DNA from: Bin55 sp965116055
GTDB lineage: Bacteria; Pseudomonadota; Gammaproteobacteria; Pseudomonadales; Azotimanducaceae
Direction: 5' to 3'
Assembly: GCA_965116055.1 (NCBI GenBank)
Contig: OZ220466.1
Coordinates: 620,001-684,000, forward strand
Length of the DNA stretch: 64,000 nt
Positions 1 to 8,308 of this stretch are shown piece after piece; the stretch's first letter is position 1, and each line of letters opens with the position of its first letter. A program made the translations under genes and the position numbers. The notes under the pieces were generated by a model. The model did no database searches. It saw only the letters and a program-made list of their open reading frames with translations, and had not been told where the DNA came from.

Positions 1-2
1 CG

Positions 3-725
3 GTTGTGTTATCACAGAAAGGTTGGGTTCGTGGTACCAAAGGACATGAACTTGACCCTGGTTCGTTGCAGTATCGTGCGGGTGACGAATATTTGGCGCA
101 TATGCGGAGTCGGAGCAGTGTAGTTTCCAACTTTCTCGCAACAAACGGTCGTACCTATGCGATTGCAGGGCGCGATCTTCCATCGGCCAGAGGTCAGGGC
201 GAGCCGCTATCCAATCGCTTCAACATTGATGCTGAGACCCGGTTTGTTGGTTTGTTCGGTAGCGATGCGCGTGAAGTTCTGTTCACGACGGTGCGAGGCT
301 ACGGTTTCGTGGCGAATGTAGCAAATGTCACCGCAACGACGCGCAATGGCAAAGGTGTTATGAACTTAAAAGAGCAAGCGGTGCCACTTGCGCCGATTCC
401 TTTTATAGAAGGCGAGTTGATCGCGTTGGTTTCGAATAAAGGCCGCTTGCTCGTTTTTCAACTCGCCGATGTGCCTAGACGCAATCGAGGCAGCGGCGTG
501 AATTTATTGAATATTCCAAAAGCCGCTTATGAAGCAGGTGAGGAAAAGCTATTGGCAGCAGCCGTCTTAAGTGGGAAGGATGCACTTAAGGTACAGTATG
601 AAGGCCGGGAATTGACCTTAAAACCTACAAACCTCAACGAGTACTTTGGCAAACGCGCGCAGAGAGGTAAGATGCTGCCGCGTGGTTGGCAAAACAACAT
701 CGTCGGCTTGTGTGTTTCTGATTAG
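3..725 (+). CDS. parC: DNA topoisomerase IV subunit A, C-terminal part (cut by window start)
   Basis: This is the 3' end of a gene whose reading frame is open at the window edge; about 240 residues are visible. ParC is the DNA-cutting subunit of topoisomerase IV, which unlinks daughter chromosomes. What is seen is the C-terminal beta-pinwheel. The order GWVRGTKGH, RSYAI-like (RTYAIAGRDLP), SARGQGEPL, GYGFVANV, GRLLVF and LLNIPKA matches the E. coli ParC tail (GWVRSAKGH, SARGQGEPL, GYGFVC, NIPSA). SARGQGEPL is shared with ParC and the GyrA-box of GyrA is not seen, so ParC is preferred. The protein ends shortly after RGKMLPRGWQNN. Confidence 0.9.
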   Translation, partial: VVLSQKGWVRGTKGHELDPGSLQYRAGDEYLAHMRSRSSVVSNFLATNGRTYAIAGRDLPSARGQGEPLSNRFNIDAETRFVGLFGSDAREVLFTTVRGYGFVANVANVTATTRNGKGVMNLKEQAVPLAPIPFIEGELIALVSNKGRLLVFQLADVPRRNRGSGVNLLNIPKAAYEAGEEKLLAAAVLSGKDALKVQYEGRELTLKPTNLNEYFGKRAQRGKMLPRGWQNNIVGLCVSD

Positions 726-1126
726 AGTCGTTTGATAGTTAAGCCCAAACACCTTGATATGAACCAGGTGCTCAATGCATCGTTGTTCGATCAGGATAGC
801 AATCTAGTGTCTTGCTTAAATGATGGTTTTCCGTCTATGGATGCTTGAGTAGTTCTCGTTCTGTGTAGCGTAATGGAGGTGTCGGGTCCTTGTCGTTTCG
901 ATGACGTACACCAGGCCAAGAGCCTGCGCCGTAGACCCCCCCCCCCCGAAATAGCACTACATAAATATCTCATTTTTTCGTATTTTTAGTATAAAAATAT
1001 ATCCATGAGATATATAAAGAACTCATATCCTATTTTCTACATGTTACATCGTCCTGCGGTGCAAGCTCCCAGGACTAGGTGGTGCCGGAATCTAAAATTT
1101 CACGATCGCCAAACTGACGATTTATT
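726..1126. other. Intergenic region with a C12 tract and an IS1182-type end remnant
   Basis: About 400 bp between parC and efp with no convincing gene. Bases 920-935 (GAGCCTGCGCCGTAGA) are identical over 16 nt to the right terminal inverted repeat of the IS1182-type element at 49084-50676, and a run of 12 C (936-947) follows directly. The next 80 bp are AT-rich (TATAAAAATATAT around 990) and may hold the efp promoter, but no clear -35/-10 pair was found. I read the region as a scar of a lost insertion sequence. Confidence 0.5.
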
Positions 1127-1140
1127 GAAGGTCACTCAAC

Positions 1141-1713
1141 TTGGCCAGTTACTCCACAAATGAATTTCGCCCTGGATTAAAGGTTCTCCTGGAAGGCGAA
1201 CCTTGCGTCATACTTGACGCGGAATTCGTCAAGCCAGGCAAGGGTCAGGCGTTTACACGCGTGAAGTTCCGCAATTTCATCAGCGGGCGCGTGTGGGAAC
1301 GCACTTTACGCAGTGGCGAATCAATGGAAGCGGCCGATGTTGTCGAGCGGGATCTTGATTTTCTGTACGCGGATGGCGAATTGTGGCACTTCATGACCAC
1401 GGATGACAATTACGATCAGATTGCGGTTGACGCCCGTGCAGTCGGCGATGCGAAAGACTTTCTTGCAGAACAGGCCCGGTGTCAGATTACTTTTTGGAAC
1501 AGTAACCCAATTTCGGTCACACCGCCGAATTTCGTTGATCTCGCAGTAACCGAAACCGATCCCGGTCTACGCGGTGATACCGCACAAGGTGGGACAAAGC
1601 ATGCGACGCTTGAGACCGGTGCTGTGATCAATGTTCCGTTATTCGTCGAGATAGGTGACCTGCTTCGCGTCGACACCCGTACCGGCGAATACGTCAGTCG
1701 CAGCAAACAGTGA
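1141..1713 (+). CDS. efp: Elongation factor P
   Basis: EF-P binds ribosomes stalled at consecutive prolines and promotes peptide bond formation. The 190-residue protein has the usual three-domain length. The loop that is post-translationally modified reads FVKPGKGQAF with Lys34 in the position that receives beta-lysine in E. coli. The start is TTG: the N-terminus MASYSTNEFRPGLK aligns with E. coli MATYYSNDFRAGLK, and GAAGG at 1127-1131 is a fitting ribosome binding site. The stop overlaps the start of epmA, whose product modifies Lys34, so the target and its enzyme are co-translated. Confidence 0.95.
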   Translation: MASYSTNEFRPGLKVLLEGEPCVILDAEFVKPGKGQAFTRVKFRNFISGRVWERTLRSGESMEAADVVERDLDFLYADGELWHFMTTDDNYDQIAVDARAVGDAKDFLAEQARCQITFWNSNPISVTPPNFVDLAVTETDPGLRGDTAQGGTKHATLETGAVINVPLFVEIGDLLRVDTRTGEYVSRSKQ

Positions 1714-2639
1714 CCCAGACATGGCGGCCTACGGCTGCCATTGAAACACTTATTTCGCGAGCAGATCTGTTAGAACGAACGCGTCGTTTTCTTCGTGCGC
1801 GAAATCTCGTCGAGGTACAGACTTCTGTGCTTGATCGTTACGGTGTCACAGATGTGAACATCGAAAACGTTGAAACGGTCGGTTACGGCTGCTTGCAATC
1901 CTCGCCGGAATTCCAAATGAAACGATTATTAGCGGCGGGGATGCCGTCTTGTTTTCAGATCAGTCCGGCGTTTCGCGCTGGTGAAGTTGGTCGGTGGCAC
2001 AACACCGAGTTTACGATGCTGGAGTGGTACGAACTCAATGTAACGCTTAACGGCTTGATGTCGACCGTGGCATCGCTCGTGGACGAAATACTCGGTCCGG
2101 AGGAAGTCGTTACGATACCGATCGACAAGCTGCTCCGCGACTATATCGGCGTTGACGTGCATCGTATTGATGAGTGCCGTTTACATGAAATTGCGAAGTC
2201 AAAAGGGCTCATTGGGGCACATGACGCATTCGAGGCGATAGACTATCTCATTAACCAAGCCGTGTCTGAGTTGGGGCGCGGACGCGTGTTTTTAACTGAA
2301 TATCCAGACTACCAAGCGGCATTGGCAAGGATGGCGATGCGCGGAGGACAGGAAGTTGCGTTACGGTTCGAATTGGTCGTGGACGGCGTTGAGATTGCGA
2401 ATGGCTACGACGAACTCGCTGACGCAGGCGAATTTGCACGTCGAGGTCGTGAAGACAACGCGCGACGTAAGCGACTAGGATTAGTTGAGAAAACCATTGA
2501 TCCTCAGCTGAAAGCAGCGTTGACCCATGGTTTGCCTGCTTGCTGCGGCGTCGCAATAGGTTTGGATCGGTTGTTCGCGCTGGCGTTAGGGAAATCCCAG
2601 TTGCGAGATGTGCAAGCATTCGGCGCTACGCGTGAATAA
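1710..2639 (+). CDS. epmA: EF-P--(R)-beta-lysine ligase (class II LysRS paralogue)
   Basis: EpmA (GenX, PoxA, YjeA) is a truncated lysyl-tRNA synthetase-like enzyme that attaches beta-lysine to Lys34 of EF-P. The 309-residue protein has only the class II catalytic core, without an anticodon-binding domain. Motif 2 is visible as FRAGEVGRWHNTEFTMLEWY and motif 3 as CCGVAIGLDRL. The start is GTG in a GTGA overlap with the efp stop, giving an efp-epmA unit. The 3' end overlaps the convergent psd gene by 14 bp. EpmB (lysine aminomutase), normally beside efp in enterics, is not in this window. Confidence 0.93.
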   Translation: MTQTWRPTAAIETLISRADLLERTRRFLRARNLVEVQTSVLDRYGVTDVNIENVETVGYGCLQSSPEFQMKRLLAAGMPSCFQISPAFRAGEVGRWHNTEFTMLEWYELNVTLNGLMSTVASLVDEILGPEEVVTIPIDKLLRDYIGVDVHRIDECRLHEIAKSKGLIGAHDAFEAIDYLINQAVSELGRGRVFLTEYPDYQAALARMAMRGGQEVALRFELVVDGVEIANGYDELADAGEFARRGREDNARRKRLGLVEKTIDPQLKAALTHGLPACCGVAIGLDRLFALALGKSQLRDVQAFGATRE

Positions 2640-3450
2640 CGCCGATCTCCTCGCCTAATTTGACTGGTTGGCCTGTCGTGAGTGGGTATAGCTTGCCCAT
2701 ACCTTCCGGCATGACAAGTATGACGGTAGAACCGAGACAAAATCGAGCCATCTCTTCACCTGGTTGAAACGTTTGGGGTTCTTCAGGTTTGAATGTAATC
2801 TCCGATTGATTGAGTGGAAAATACTCATCCCATCTTGTTCGTACACTCGAAACGATCATGGCACCGACCATGACTAAAAGCATTTCCCTGCCGTGGGTGC
2901 GAAGGTAACAGTTGACGCGAACGTTGCGTTCGTACAACCCATCAATGCTTGCATGGTTTGCAGGATTGACTGAACGACGGGATCCCCCTATACGTGATGC
3001 CGTGAGCAGCGTTGCCTGGACGGGCGAGTGCACGCGATGATAGTCTTTCGGTGAGAGATAAATGATTGCATACTGCCCTGAATCGCGGATTCGATCACAC
3101 TGGGTTAAGTTGAATAGATTCGTTGTCGTACTCTTGTATTGGATGAGTGTGTTGTTGTCGTAGTGTCCGCTAATCGCAATCGTGCCATCTACCGGGGATA
3201 CGATGCTGCGATCATCACCGTGAATTGGACGAGCGGCAGGCTTCAACTCGCGTGTAAAGAAGTCTTGAAAGTCGACGAATTGGTCTGGTGTCTGCCTAAG
3301 AGCTGATTCCATGTTGACGCGATAGAACTTAATGAATTGACGTATCAGGAAGTTCTTGACGATTGGGGTCTTAACGGTTGCCAGCCAGCCAGCTCCTTTC
3401 GTCAACCAGTAGCTTGGCGCAACCGCGCGTAATGCTGATTCGAGAGTCAC
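2626..3450 (-). CDS. psd: Phosphatidylserine decarboxylase proenzyme
   Basis: This enzyme decarboxylates phosphatidylserine to phosphatidylethanolamine at the inner membrane. The proenzyme cleaves itself at an LGST motif, and the serine becomes the pyruvoyl group. Here LGST is at residues 239-242 (Ser241) in FCLGSTVILV, so the alpha chain is about 34 residues. VSPVDG and the YHRVHSP histidine motif are also present. The length (274 aa) is a little shorter than E. coli (322 aa) and in the range of many proteobacteria. The start is GTG. It lies 6 bp downstream of the rhodanese gene on the same strand, the arrangement known for rhdA-psd in Pseudomonas. Confidence 0.93.
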   Translation of the reverse strand: MTLESALRAVAPSYWLTKGAGWLATVKTPIVKNFLIRQFIKFYRVNMESALRQTPDQFVDFQDFFTRELKPAARPIHGDDRSIVSPVDGTIAISGHYDNNTLIQYKSTTTNLFNLTQCDRIRDSGQYAIIYLSPKDYHRVHSPVQATLLTASRIGGSRRSVNPANHASIDGLYERNVRVNCYLRTHGREMLLVMVGAMIVSSVRTRWDEYFPLNQSEITFKPEEPQTFQPGEEMARFCLGSTVILVMPEGMGKLYPLTTGQPVKLGEEIGVIHA

Positions 3451-3456
3451 GGCAGC

Positions 3457-4263
3457 TTATTGATCAATGGGCGTGTCAGTGCGATTGCCCCACTCCGACC
3501 ATGAGCCTGCGTAGGCGCGTATGTTAGGAAACCCCAACAACCGGCAGACCATGTACGAAAGGCCTGATCGGTGATGCGTTTGACAATGCGTCACGATGTT
3601 GCAGTCGGGGCGGATGCCGTTTCGTTCGAGTAGTTCTCGGATATCTTTGCGTAATCGCAACGCGTTTTCGCGGTCCATCAAATCCAACCAGTCAATGTTT
3701 ACAGCACCTGGTATGTGTCCGTTACGCTGTGCACCTGGTCGGAGTCCGAGAAATTCTTCGCGAGAGCGGACATCCCAAACGACGAGCCTTTCCTCGCCGA
3801 GTCGTTCCATCAGTTCATTGAGTTCGACTACAGGTGCCGCGTCAATACTCAGACTGGGAACGGTTGGGGTTACAGAGGATGGAGCATTTGTGACTCTGTA
3901 ACCAGCTTGGAGCCAGGCATGGATACCACCGTCCAGATAGAGCCACCGCGAATGGCCGATCATGTCAAGCGTCCAAGCTAAACGCCCCGCCCAACCGCCA
4001 CCTTCATGATCCGACACGACGATGGTCTGATCGGCGTTGTAACCGAGGTGACCAAAAACCGCCTCTAATTGGGCTTTCGACGGTAACTTGCCAGGCGCTG
4101 GCGGCGAACCATCAATAAGTGCGGCTGAAGGAAGGTGAAGCGCACCCGGAATGAACCTACGATCTTGTGGCGTTGGATTGAATACGTCGATAACCCGTAC
4201 CGACTCCGCGGTTATGCATTTGGCTAGCTCAAACGGGTGGATAATGGCAGGATAGTTTGCCAC
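3457..4263 (-). CDS. rhdA: Two-domain rhodanese-type sulfurtransferase
   Basis: This is a cytoplasmic thiosulfate/3-mercaptopyruvate-type sulfurtransferase with two rhodanese domains (about 10-125 and 145-265). The catalytic loop in the second domain reads CQTHHRSG with Cys227. This is the unusual loop known from Azotobacter/Pseudomonas RhdA rather than the CRKG or CGSG loops of other families. The N-terminal domain lacks a catalytic cysteine, as usual. It starts with GTG and is followed 6 bp later by psd, probably co-transcribed. The physiological sulfur acceptor cannot be told from sequence. Confidence 0.88.
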   Translation of the reverse strand: MANYPAIIHPFELAKCITAESVRVIDVFNPTPQDRRFIPGALHLPSAALIDGSPPAPGKLPSKAQLEAVFGHLGYNADQTIVVSDHEGGGWAGRLAWTLDMIGHSRWLYLDGGIHAWLQAGYRVTNAPSSVTPTVPSLSIDAAPVVELNELMERLGEERLVVWDVRSREEFLGLRPGAQRNGHIPGAVNIDWLDLMDRENALRLRKDIRELLERNGIRPDCNIVTHCQTHHRSGLSYMVCRLLGFPNIRAYAGSWSEWGNRTDTPIDQ

Positions 4264-4285
4264 CGTACTCTACTTCAGGGAAATC

Positions 4286-4837
4286 TTGAGTCCGAAATAT
4301 AAACCCTCGTCGCGTTTAGTTTGGATTGATCTCGAAATGACGGGGCTCAATGTCGAACACGACGTCATCTTGGAGATCGCTACGATTATCACGGATACGG
4401 ATCTTAATATCGTTGAAGAAAGTGATGCCATTACCATTCGGCAACCTGAGTCCGTGTTAGCGTCTATGGACGATTGGAATCAAGAGCATCACAGTGCGTC
4501 GGGACTTTTAGATCGCGTTCGAAAGTCTGAAATAAGTCTTGAAGAAGCGGAAGCGACCACTTACGATCTAGTAAGAAAACATGTGGAAATTCACCAGTCG
4601 CCTCTTTGTGGCAATACCGTTTGGCAGGATCGGCGGTTTTTGGCGCGTTATATGCCCACGCTTGAACACTACCTTCACTATCGGTTGATTGACGTAAGTA
4701 CGTTAAAGGAATTAGCGCGGCGGTGGATGCCAGAATTGCTTGACGAAGAGACCAAAAACGCACGACATCGCGCGCTTGACGACATTAGGGAATCAATCAG
4801 TGAACTCAAGTTATATCGAGAGCACTTTCTAGCTTAA
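4286..4837 (+). CDS. orn: Oligoribonuclease
   Basis: This 3'-5' exoribonuclease degrades very short RNAs to mononucleotides, including pGpG from cyclic-di-GMP. The protein has 183 residues, the typical length. It shows the DEDDh exonuclease pattern: WIDLEMTGL near the N-terminus (D and E) and HRALDDIRESI near the end. The start is TTG, preceded by AGGGAAA about 5-10 bases upstream. It converges on queG with 8 bp between the stops. In E. coli rsgA lies between psd and orn; it is absent here. Confidence 0.95.
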   Translation: MSPKYKPSSRLVWIDLEMTGLNVEHDVILEIATIITDTDLNIVEESDAITIRQPESVLASMDDWNQEHHSASGLLDRVRKSEISLEEAEATTYDLVRKHVEIHQSPLCGNTVWQDRRFLARYMPTLEHYLHYRLIDVSTLKELARRWMPELLDEETKNARHRALDDIRESISELKLYREHFLA

Positions 4838-4845
4838 CGTCGACA

Positions 4846-5901
4846 TCATTCGAGCTGAAGAAGCGCCCAATCAAGGTGTTCTAGAGCTAGCTCGTCGCTT
4901 CTGGCCAATGCCAGGTGTCGTTGTTTATGTAGAGTGGACCGCAATGGTGTGCTCGGTTCGGCATTACCGGCCGCGACAGCCAGATTGCGAAGCCATTGAG
5001 AGAAGTTGATGCGGCGGAGTGCCATACCTTCCGTTCGTTTGAGAAAAGTCGCTTTATCCCAAGCCAACAACTCAATGAGCGTCGCGCGATCCAACCCATG
5101 CCGAGGCGTGAAGTCGGGCTCAATGGACGTTCGCGCAAAACGATTCCATGGACATATAAGCTGACAGTCGTCGCAGCCAAAGACGCGATTGCCTATTGAT
5201 TTACGCAATTCAACGGGGATGCTGCCTTTATGTTCTATCGTGAGATATGAGATGCACCGTCTGGCGTCTAGCCGCCGCGGACCAACGATAGCGCGCGTAG
5301 GACAAATGTTGATGCATGCTCGGCAGTTACCGCAGTGATCAATAGCCGTTGCGGTATTAGGTCGAAATGGTATATCGGTCAAAATTTCACCTAAAAAGAA
5401 AAACGAACCGGCTTCTTGATTCAGAACTAGAGTGTGTTTGCCGACCCACCCAAGCCCGGCTTTTTCAGCTAGTGGCTTTTCGAGCATCGGGGCTGAGTCC
5501 GTAAACGCGCGGAAGCGATGGTCAACCCGTGATTCGATGCGTTCTGCTAACAGATTTAGACGTTTGCGGACTATTTTGTGATAGTCTCTTCCCCTGGCGT
5601 AATGCGAAATATTGGCAGCATTTCGGTCTAGGTTGATTTGTGGTGCGTCTTCCGCTAGGTAGTCCATGCGGGCCGAGATAACGCATACCGTATCAGGCAG
5701 TAATTTCTCTGGATCTAATCGTTTTTCAACATTTCGGGTTAAGTAACCCATGTCACCGAATAGTTTATCGGCAAGCCATTGTCGATAGTCGGGCGCATAA
5801 GCGCTTAAGTCGGTGTCCGTGAAGCCAATTTGCTGGAAGCCGAGTTCCGCTGCCCAAATAGGAATCTCCGTTTGTAAAGCAGCAATCTGTTTGGAATTCA
5901 T
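4846..5901 (-). CDS. queG: Epoxyqueuosine reductase
   Basis: QueG performs the last step of queuosine synthesis, reducing epoxyqueuosine to queuosine in tRNA with a cobalamin cofactor and two 4Fe-4S clusters. The 351-residue protein shows the conserved LGWVGKHTLVLN segment and two ferredoxin-like motifs, CGNCRACINICP and GCDDCQLICPWN. The C-terminal region after about residue 260 is the HEAT-like part. In E. coli queG is divergent from nnr; here more than 10 kb of accessory DNA lies between them. Confidence 0.94.
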   Translation of the reverse strand: MNSKQIAALQTEIPIWAAELGFQQIGFTDTDLSAYAPDYRQWLADKLFGDMGYLTRNVEKRLDPEKLLPDTVCVISARMDYLAEDAPQINLDRNAANISHYARGRDYHKIVRKRLNLLAERIESRVDHRFRAFTDSAPMLEKPLAEKAGLGWVGKHTLVLNQEAGSFFFLGEILTDIPFRPNTATAIDHCGNCRACINICPTRAIVGPRRLDARRCISYLTIEHKGSIPVELRKSIGNRVFGCDDCQLICPWNRFARTSIEPDFTPRHGLDRATLIELLAWDKATFLKRTEGMALRRINFSQWLRNLAVAAGNAEPSTPLRSTLHKQRHLALARSDELALEHLDWALLQLE

Positions 5902-6889
5902 ACGTCAAGATCAATTGAGTGCAATTCGTCGATCCTTTTGGCTAAATGCATGGTCAGCTCACTTGATATGTCAATCTACATTATTCAATCAATTTTTATC
6001 TTGTATTCACGATACCGACTAGTGGATCATGACAAAATCACGGCATAAAGTTTAGAAGTGGTGCGCTTGACGGAGCGTTCCAGTTACAATCGCCATGGCT
6101 CATTCGAAGTTAAGCGAAACCAATAGTTCACTACTAGCTACTTGGTTGCCAAAACACCCATGTGGTTGATTAGACCGTTACAACCGTTTGCTGCGAATCA
6201 AGGTGCATGTAAGCGTTGGCAAATCCTAGCGTCACCATATTGCAGTGGGCATCAATTTCGGTTCAACCTACCTGACCACATACTCATTTCTCATTTACTT
6301 TAATTCGATTGTTCATTGAGCCTCAAGTATTTGACACCTGATTGGTTCACACCGCTAGCGCGGTTGCGGGGCGGTGGTCGCGGGGTTCCGCGCGGTCGGA
6401 GCCAGGCGCATCGCCAGTGCTGACGACTGTGGCCCGCGGGGCGCAACATACGCTCAGCAGGTGCCCGACACCACGGTGCAACACTTCAAGAGAATGTCGC
6501 AACCTGGACGGCCAGGGACGCCGGTGATCGTCAGCGACGCCTACCCCAGCTACCGCGCTGCCCCACGCGAGGCGCGCGCCATCACCAAGTAATCAATCGC
6601 CAACGCGACGAATCGGTGCCGGAGACATGTGGTACATCAACACCGTCAATAACCGCCATATGTTCATGAAAAAACGTCTGAATCACGACTGCCGCGGTGT
6701 GTCAACCAAAAATAACTTGACAACTATATGAGGTGGCTACAGCCACACGACTGCCATCCCGATAAAAACCACCGAAACGAACTTCATTGTCGAGCATGTC
6801 GGACCGGATACACATATAACACCATAAGAGCCTGGCTTATTCTCTTCCCAGGTGTTGCGCTGCACCGTGACCAGGACCAAAGTCGAGCC
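5902..6889. other. Gene-poor left edge of the accessory island
   Basis: No credible gene was found. The first part should hold the queG promoter on the minus strand. A patch at 6342-6590 is GC-rich and reads, in one plus frame, through a segment including VIVSDAYPSYRAA that vaguely resembles a transposase core. It has no start, no partner frame and no recognisable ends, so I treat it only as possible debris of a mobile element. Confidence 0.4.
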
Positions 6890-7278
6890 CACCACCTGAC
6901 CACTACGTGCCTCGTAGCCCTGCCGACCAATGAGTAGCACCTTGAACATCACCACCACGTCATACCCAGGTCGCCCCCCTGCGATGGGTCGGCGCCTTCA
7001 TGACGCCAACACTCCTCCAGGATCGGCCGAAACCTTTCAAAATCAACCAATTGTTTCAACTGCTCCAATGGGTCGCCGAGTTGATCAAGTTCTTCGTAGA
7101 CTTCCCATTCACTAAAGAGTCTTGATTCGGTCATGATCGTGGAGGTTCATAGACAAGCACCAGGTTGTAAACATACGCTAACAAGGTGCATTGGCCAGGC
7201 GAAGTCACTTTTTGGCTATCTTGCCGAGTTACATGACACAACCATGAAAAGAGGAGGTTTTGAGAGGTGCCTTAATGC
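6890..7278 (-). mobile_element. Truncated IS5-family element, left flank of the adhesin island
   Basis: On the minus strand from 7134 a transposase N-terminus begins MTESRLFSEWEVYEELDQL, the same as in the copy at 15417. After about 50 residues a frameshift near 6955 moves the reading to the frame GYDVVVMFKVLLIGRQGYEA, a typical IS5-family helix. Homology then stops, so the catalytic DDE region is missing. The terminal inverted repeat is at 7254-7278 (GAGGTTTTGAGAGG followed by TGCCTTAATGC). The stretch 6991-7280 is an almost perfect inverted copy of 15270-15560. The remnant cannot encode an active transposase. Confidence 0.8.
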
Positions 7279-7406
7279 CAATGATTGGAAGATAAATACA
7301 AAATTTTTCTTGGAAGGTTGTTGCAAGTGTTCTTCAAGATATCTATTGAGATGAATCCTGAACCGCCACCGGAGTCGAGAATGCAAGAATCTATGGCTTG
7401 TTGACA

Positions 7407-7553
7407 TTATCGTGACGCGTCAGTGATGAGTGCGAAGACGATGCATTTGAAGTGTATCACGTCGAATTTCTCGCATCTTGAGAAGATGCGACAGCATCCC
7501 TTCAACCGACGAAACAACCGCTTGGTGCCGTTGCACCGCTTGTACCTTATATA
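7407..7553 (-). pseudogene. C-terminal remnant of a second IS5-type transposase
   Basis: Read on the minus strand, this piece gives RYKRC, then KRLFRRLKG, then KFDVIHFKCIVFALI and a TAA stop at 7407-7409. This is the C-terminus of an IS5/IS427-type transposase (consensus RNxIERLFxRLK...KxDVxxxxxIxFAxI). Nothing upstream continues the gene. A diverged copy in the same orientation lies at 15071-15215, on the other side of the adhesin gene. Confidence 0.6.
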
Positions 7554-8221
7554 GTAATAAGCCTAAGGTTCAATCCGAGTCCTCCGAATCGGCGTCGCGG
7601 GATCATACTATTGCGGCGAGGCCGGTTGCAGGGCATCAGTACCTTAATACGCCCGTTCCATGATGTGCACAGGACGACGGTGTTGCTGATCAAGGCGCTG
7701 CAGTCTCTGAAGGCTCTCTGGATATCGTGGACCTGCCCAGGCGAGAGCGAAAAACCGATTAAGAAATTTCCCTCATTCATGTGTCAAGAGGCCATCACAA
7801 TCAAATCAAAGCTATATCAAATGCAGCTTGTTACGTTTTGAGTATCTAAGGTGTAAATTGGAGATGGATGACGTCACGTGTACTTAGTCACGTCATGGTA
7901 AGGTGATAAAATTCATTTTCCTTACATTGGTCAGGAGTTTGTCGACCACGATGATCGTTGTGTCGGCTTACGTCGCCTTAGTTCTATGTCACAACCTATC
8001 CCGTTTTCGTGATGCTTGATGTCACGACGAGGCGTAACGCCCCGGGACCCGGCCTCACCTTGAAAAATTCGAGGGGGGGGGGTACGCCTATGTAACAGAC
8101 GAGACCTTCACGGTTCTACATATCTAAATAGGCGGTCTTTACGTCGCGTGAAGGTTCAGGATAGGTTGTTCGCGTGGTGGCAGTTCCAGGGTAAGGCATT
8201 GGTCACCGGAGGAGAAATCCC
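7554..8221. other. Region upstream of the adhesin gene
   Basis: About 670 bp with no credible gene. This is where the adhesin promoter should be. A possible -35 TTGAAA is at 8060-8065, a G10 tract at 8073-8082, and a weak -10-like TATGTA at 8089-8094, at a spacing that is too long as it stands (23 bp). Just upstream of the adhesin frame there is a strong Shine-Dalgarno sequence GGAGGAG at 8208-8214. Confidence 0.4.
8073..8082 (+). repeat. G10 homopolymer upstream of the adhesin gene
   Basis: Ten consecutive G about 140-230 bp upstream of the two possible adhesin starts. Long G tracts are prone to slipped-strand mispairing, and it sits between a TTGAAA and a weak TATGTA box. See the finding on possible phase variation. 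Confidence 0.7.
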
Positions 8222-8308
8222 TTGTATTGTTTCAAGTTAGGCGCTGCTCATCGTCAAGCAGGCCGTATGTCACGAATCGAACCCGATACTGAGAAAGGAG
8301 AAGGGACG

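Noticed and set aside
6342..6592. GC-rich patch with VIVSDAYPSYRAA, resembling a transposase core
   Set aside because: Too short, with no start, no partner motifs and no repeat ends; mentioned only as possible debris.
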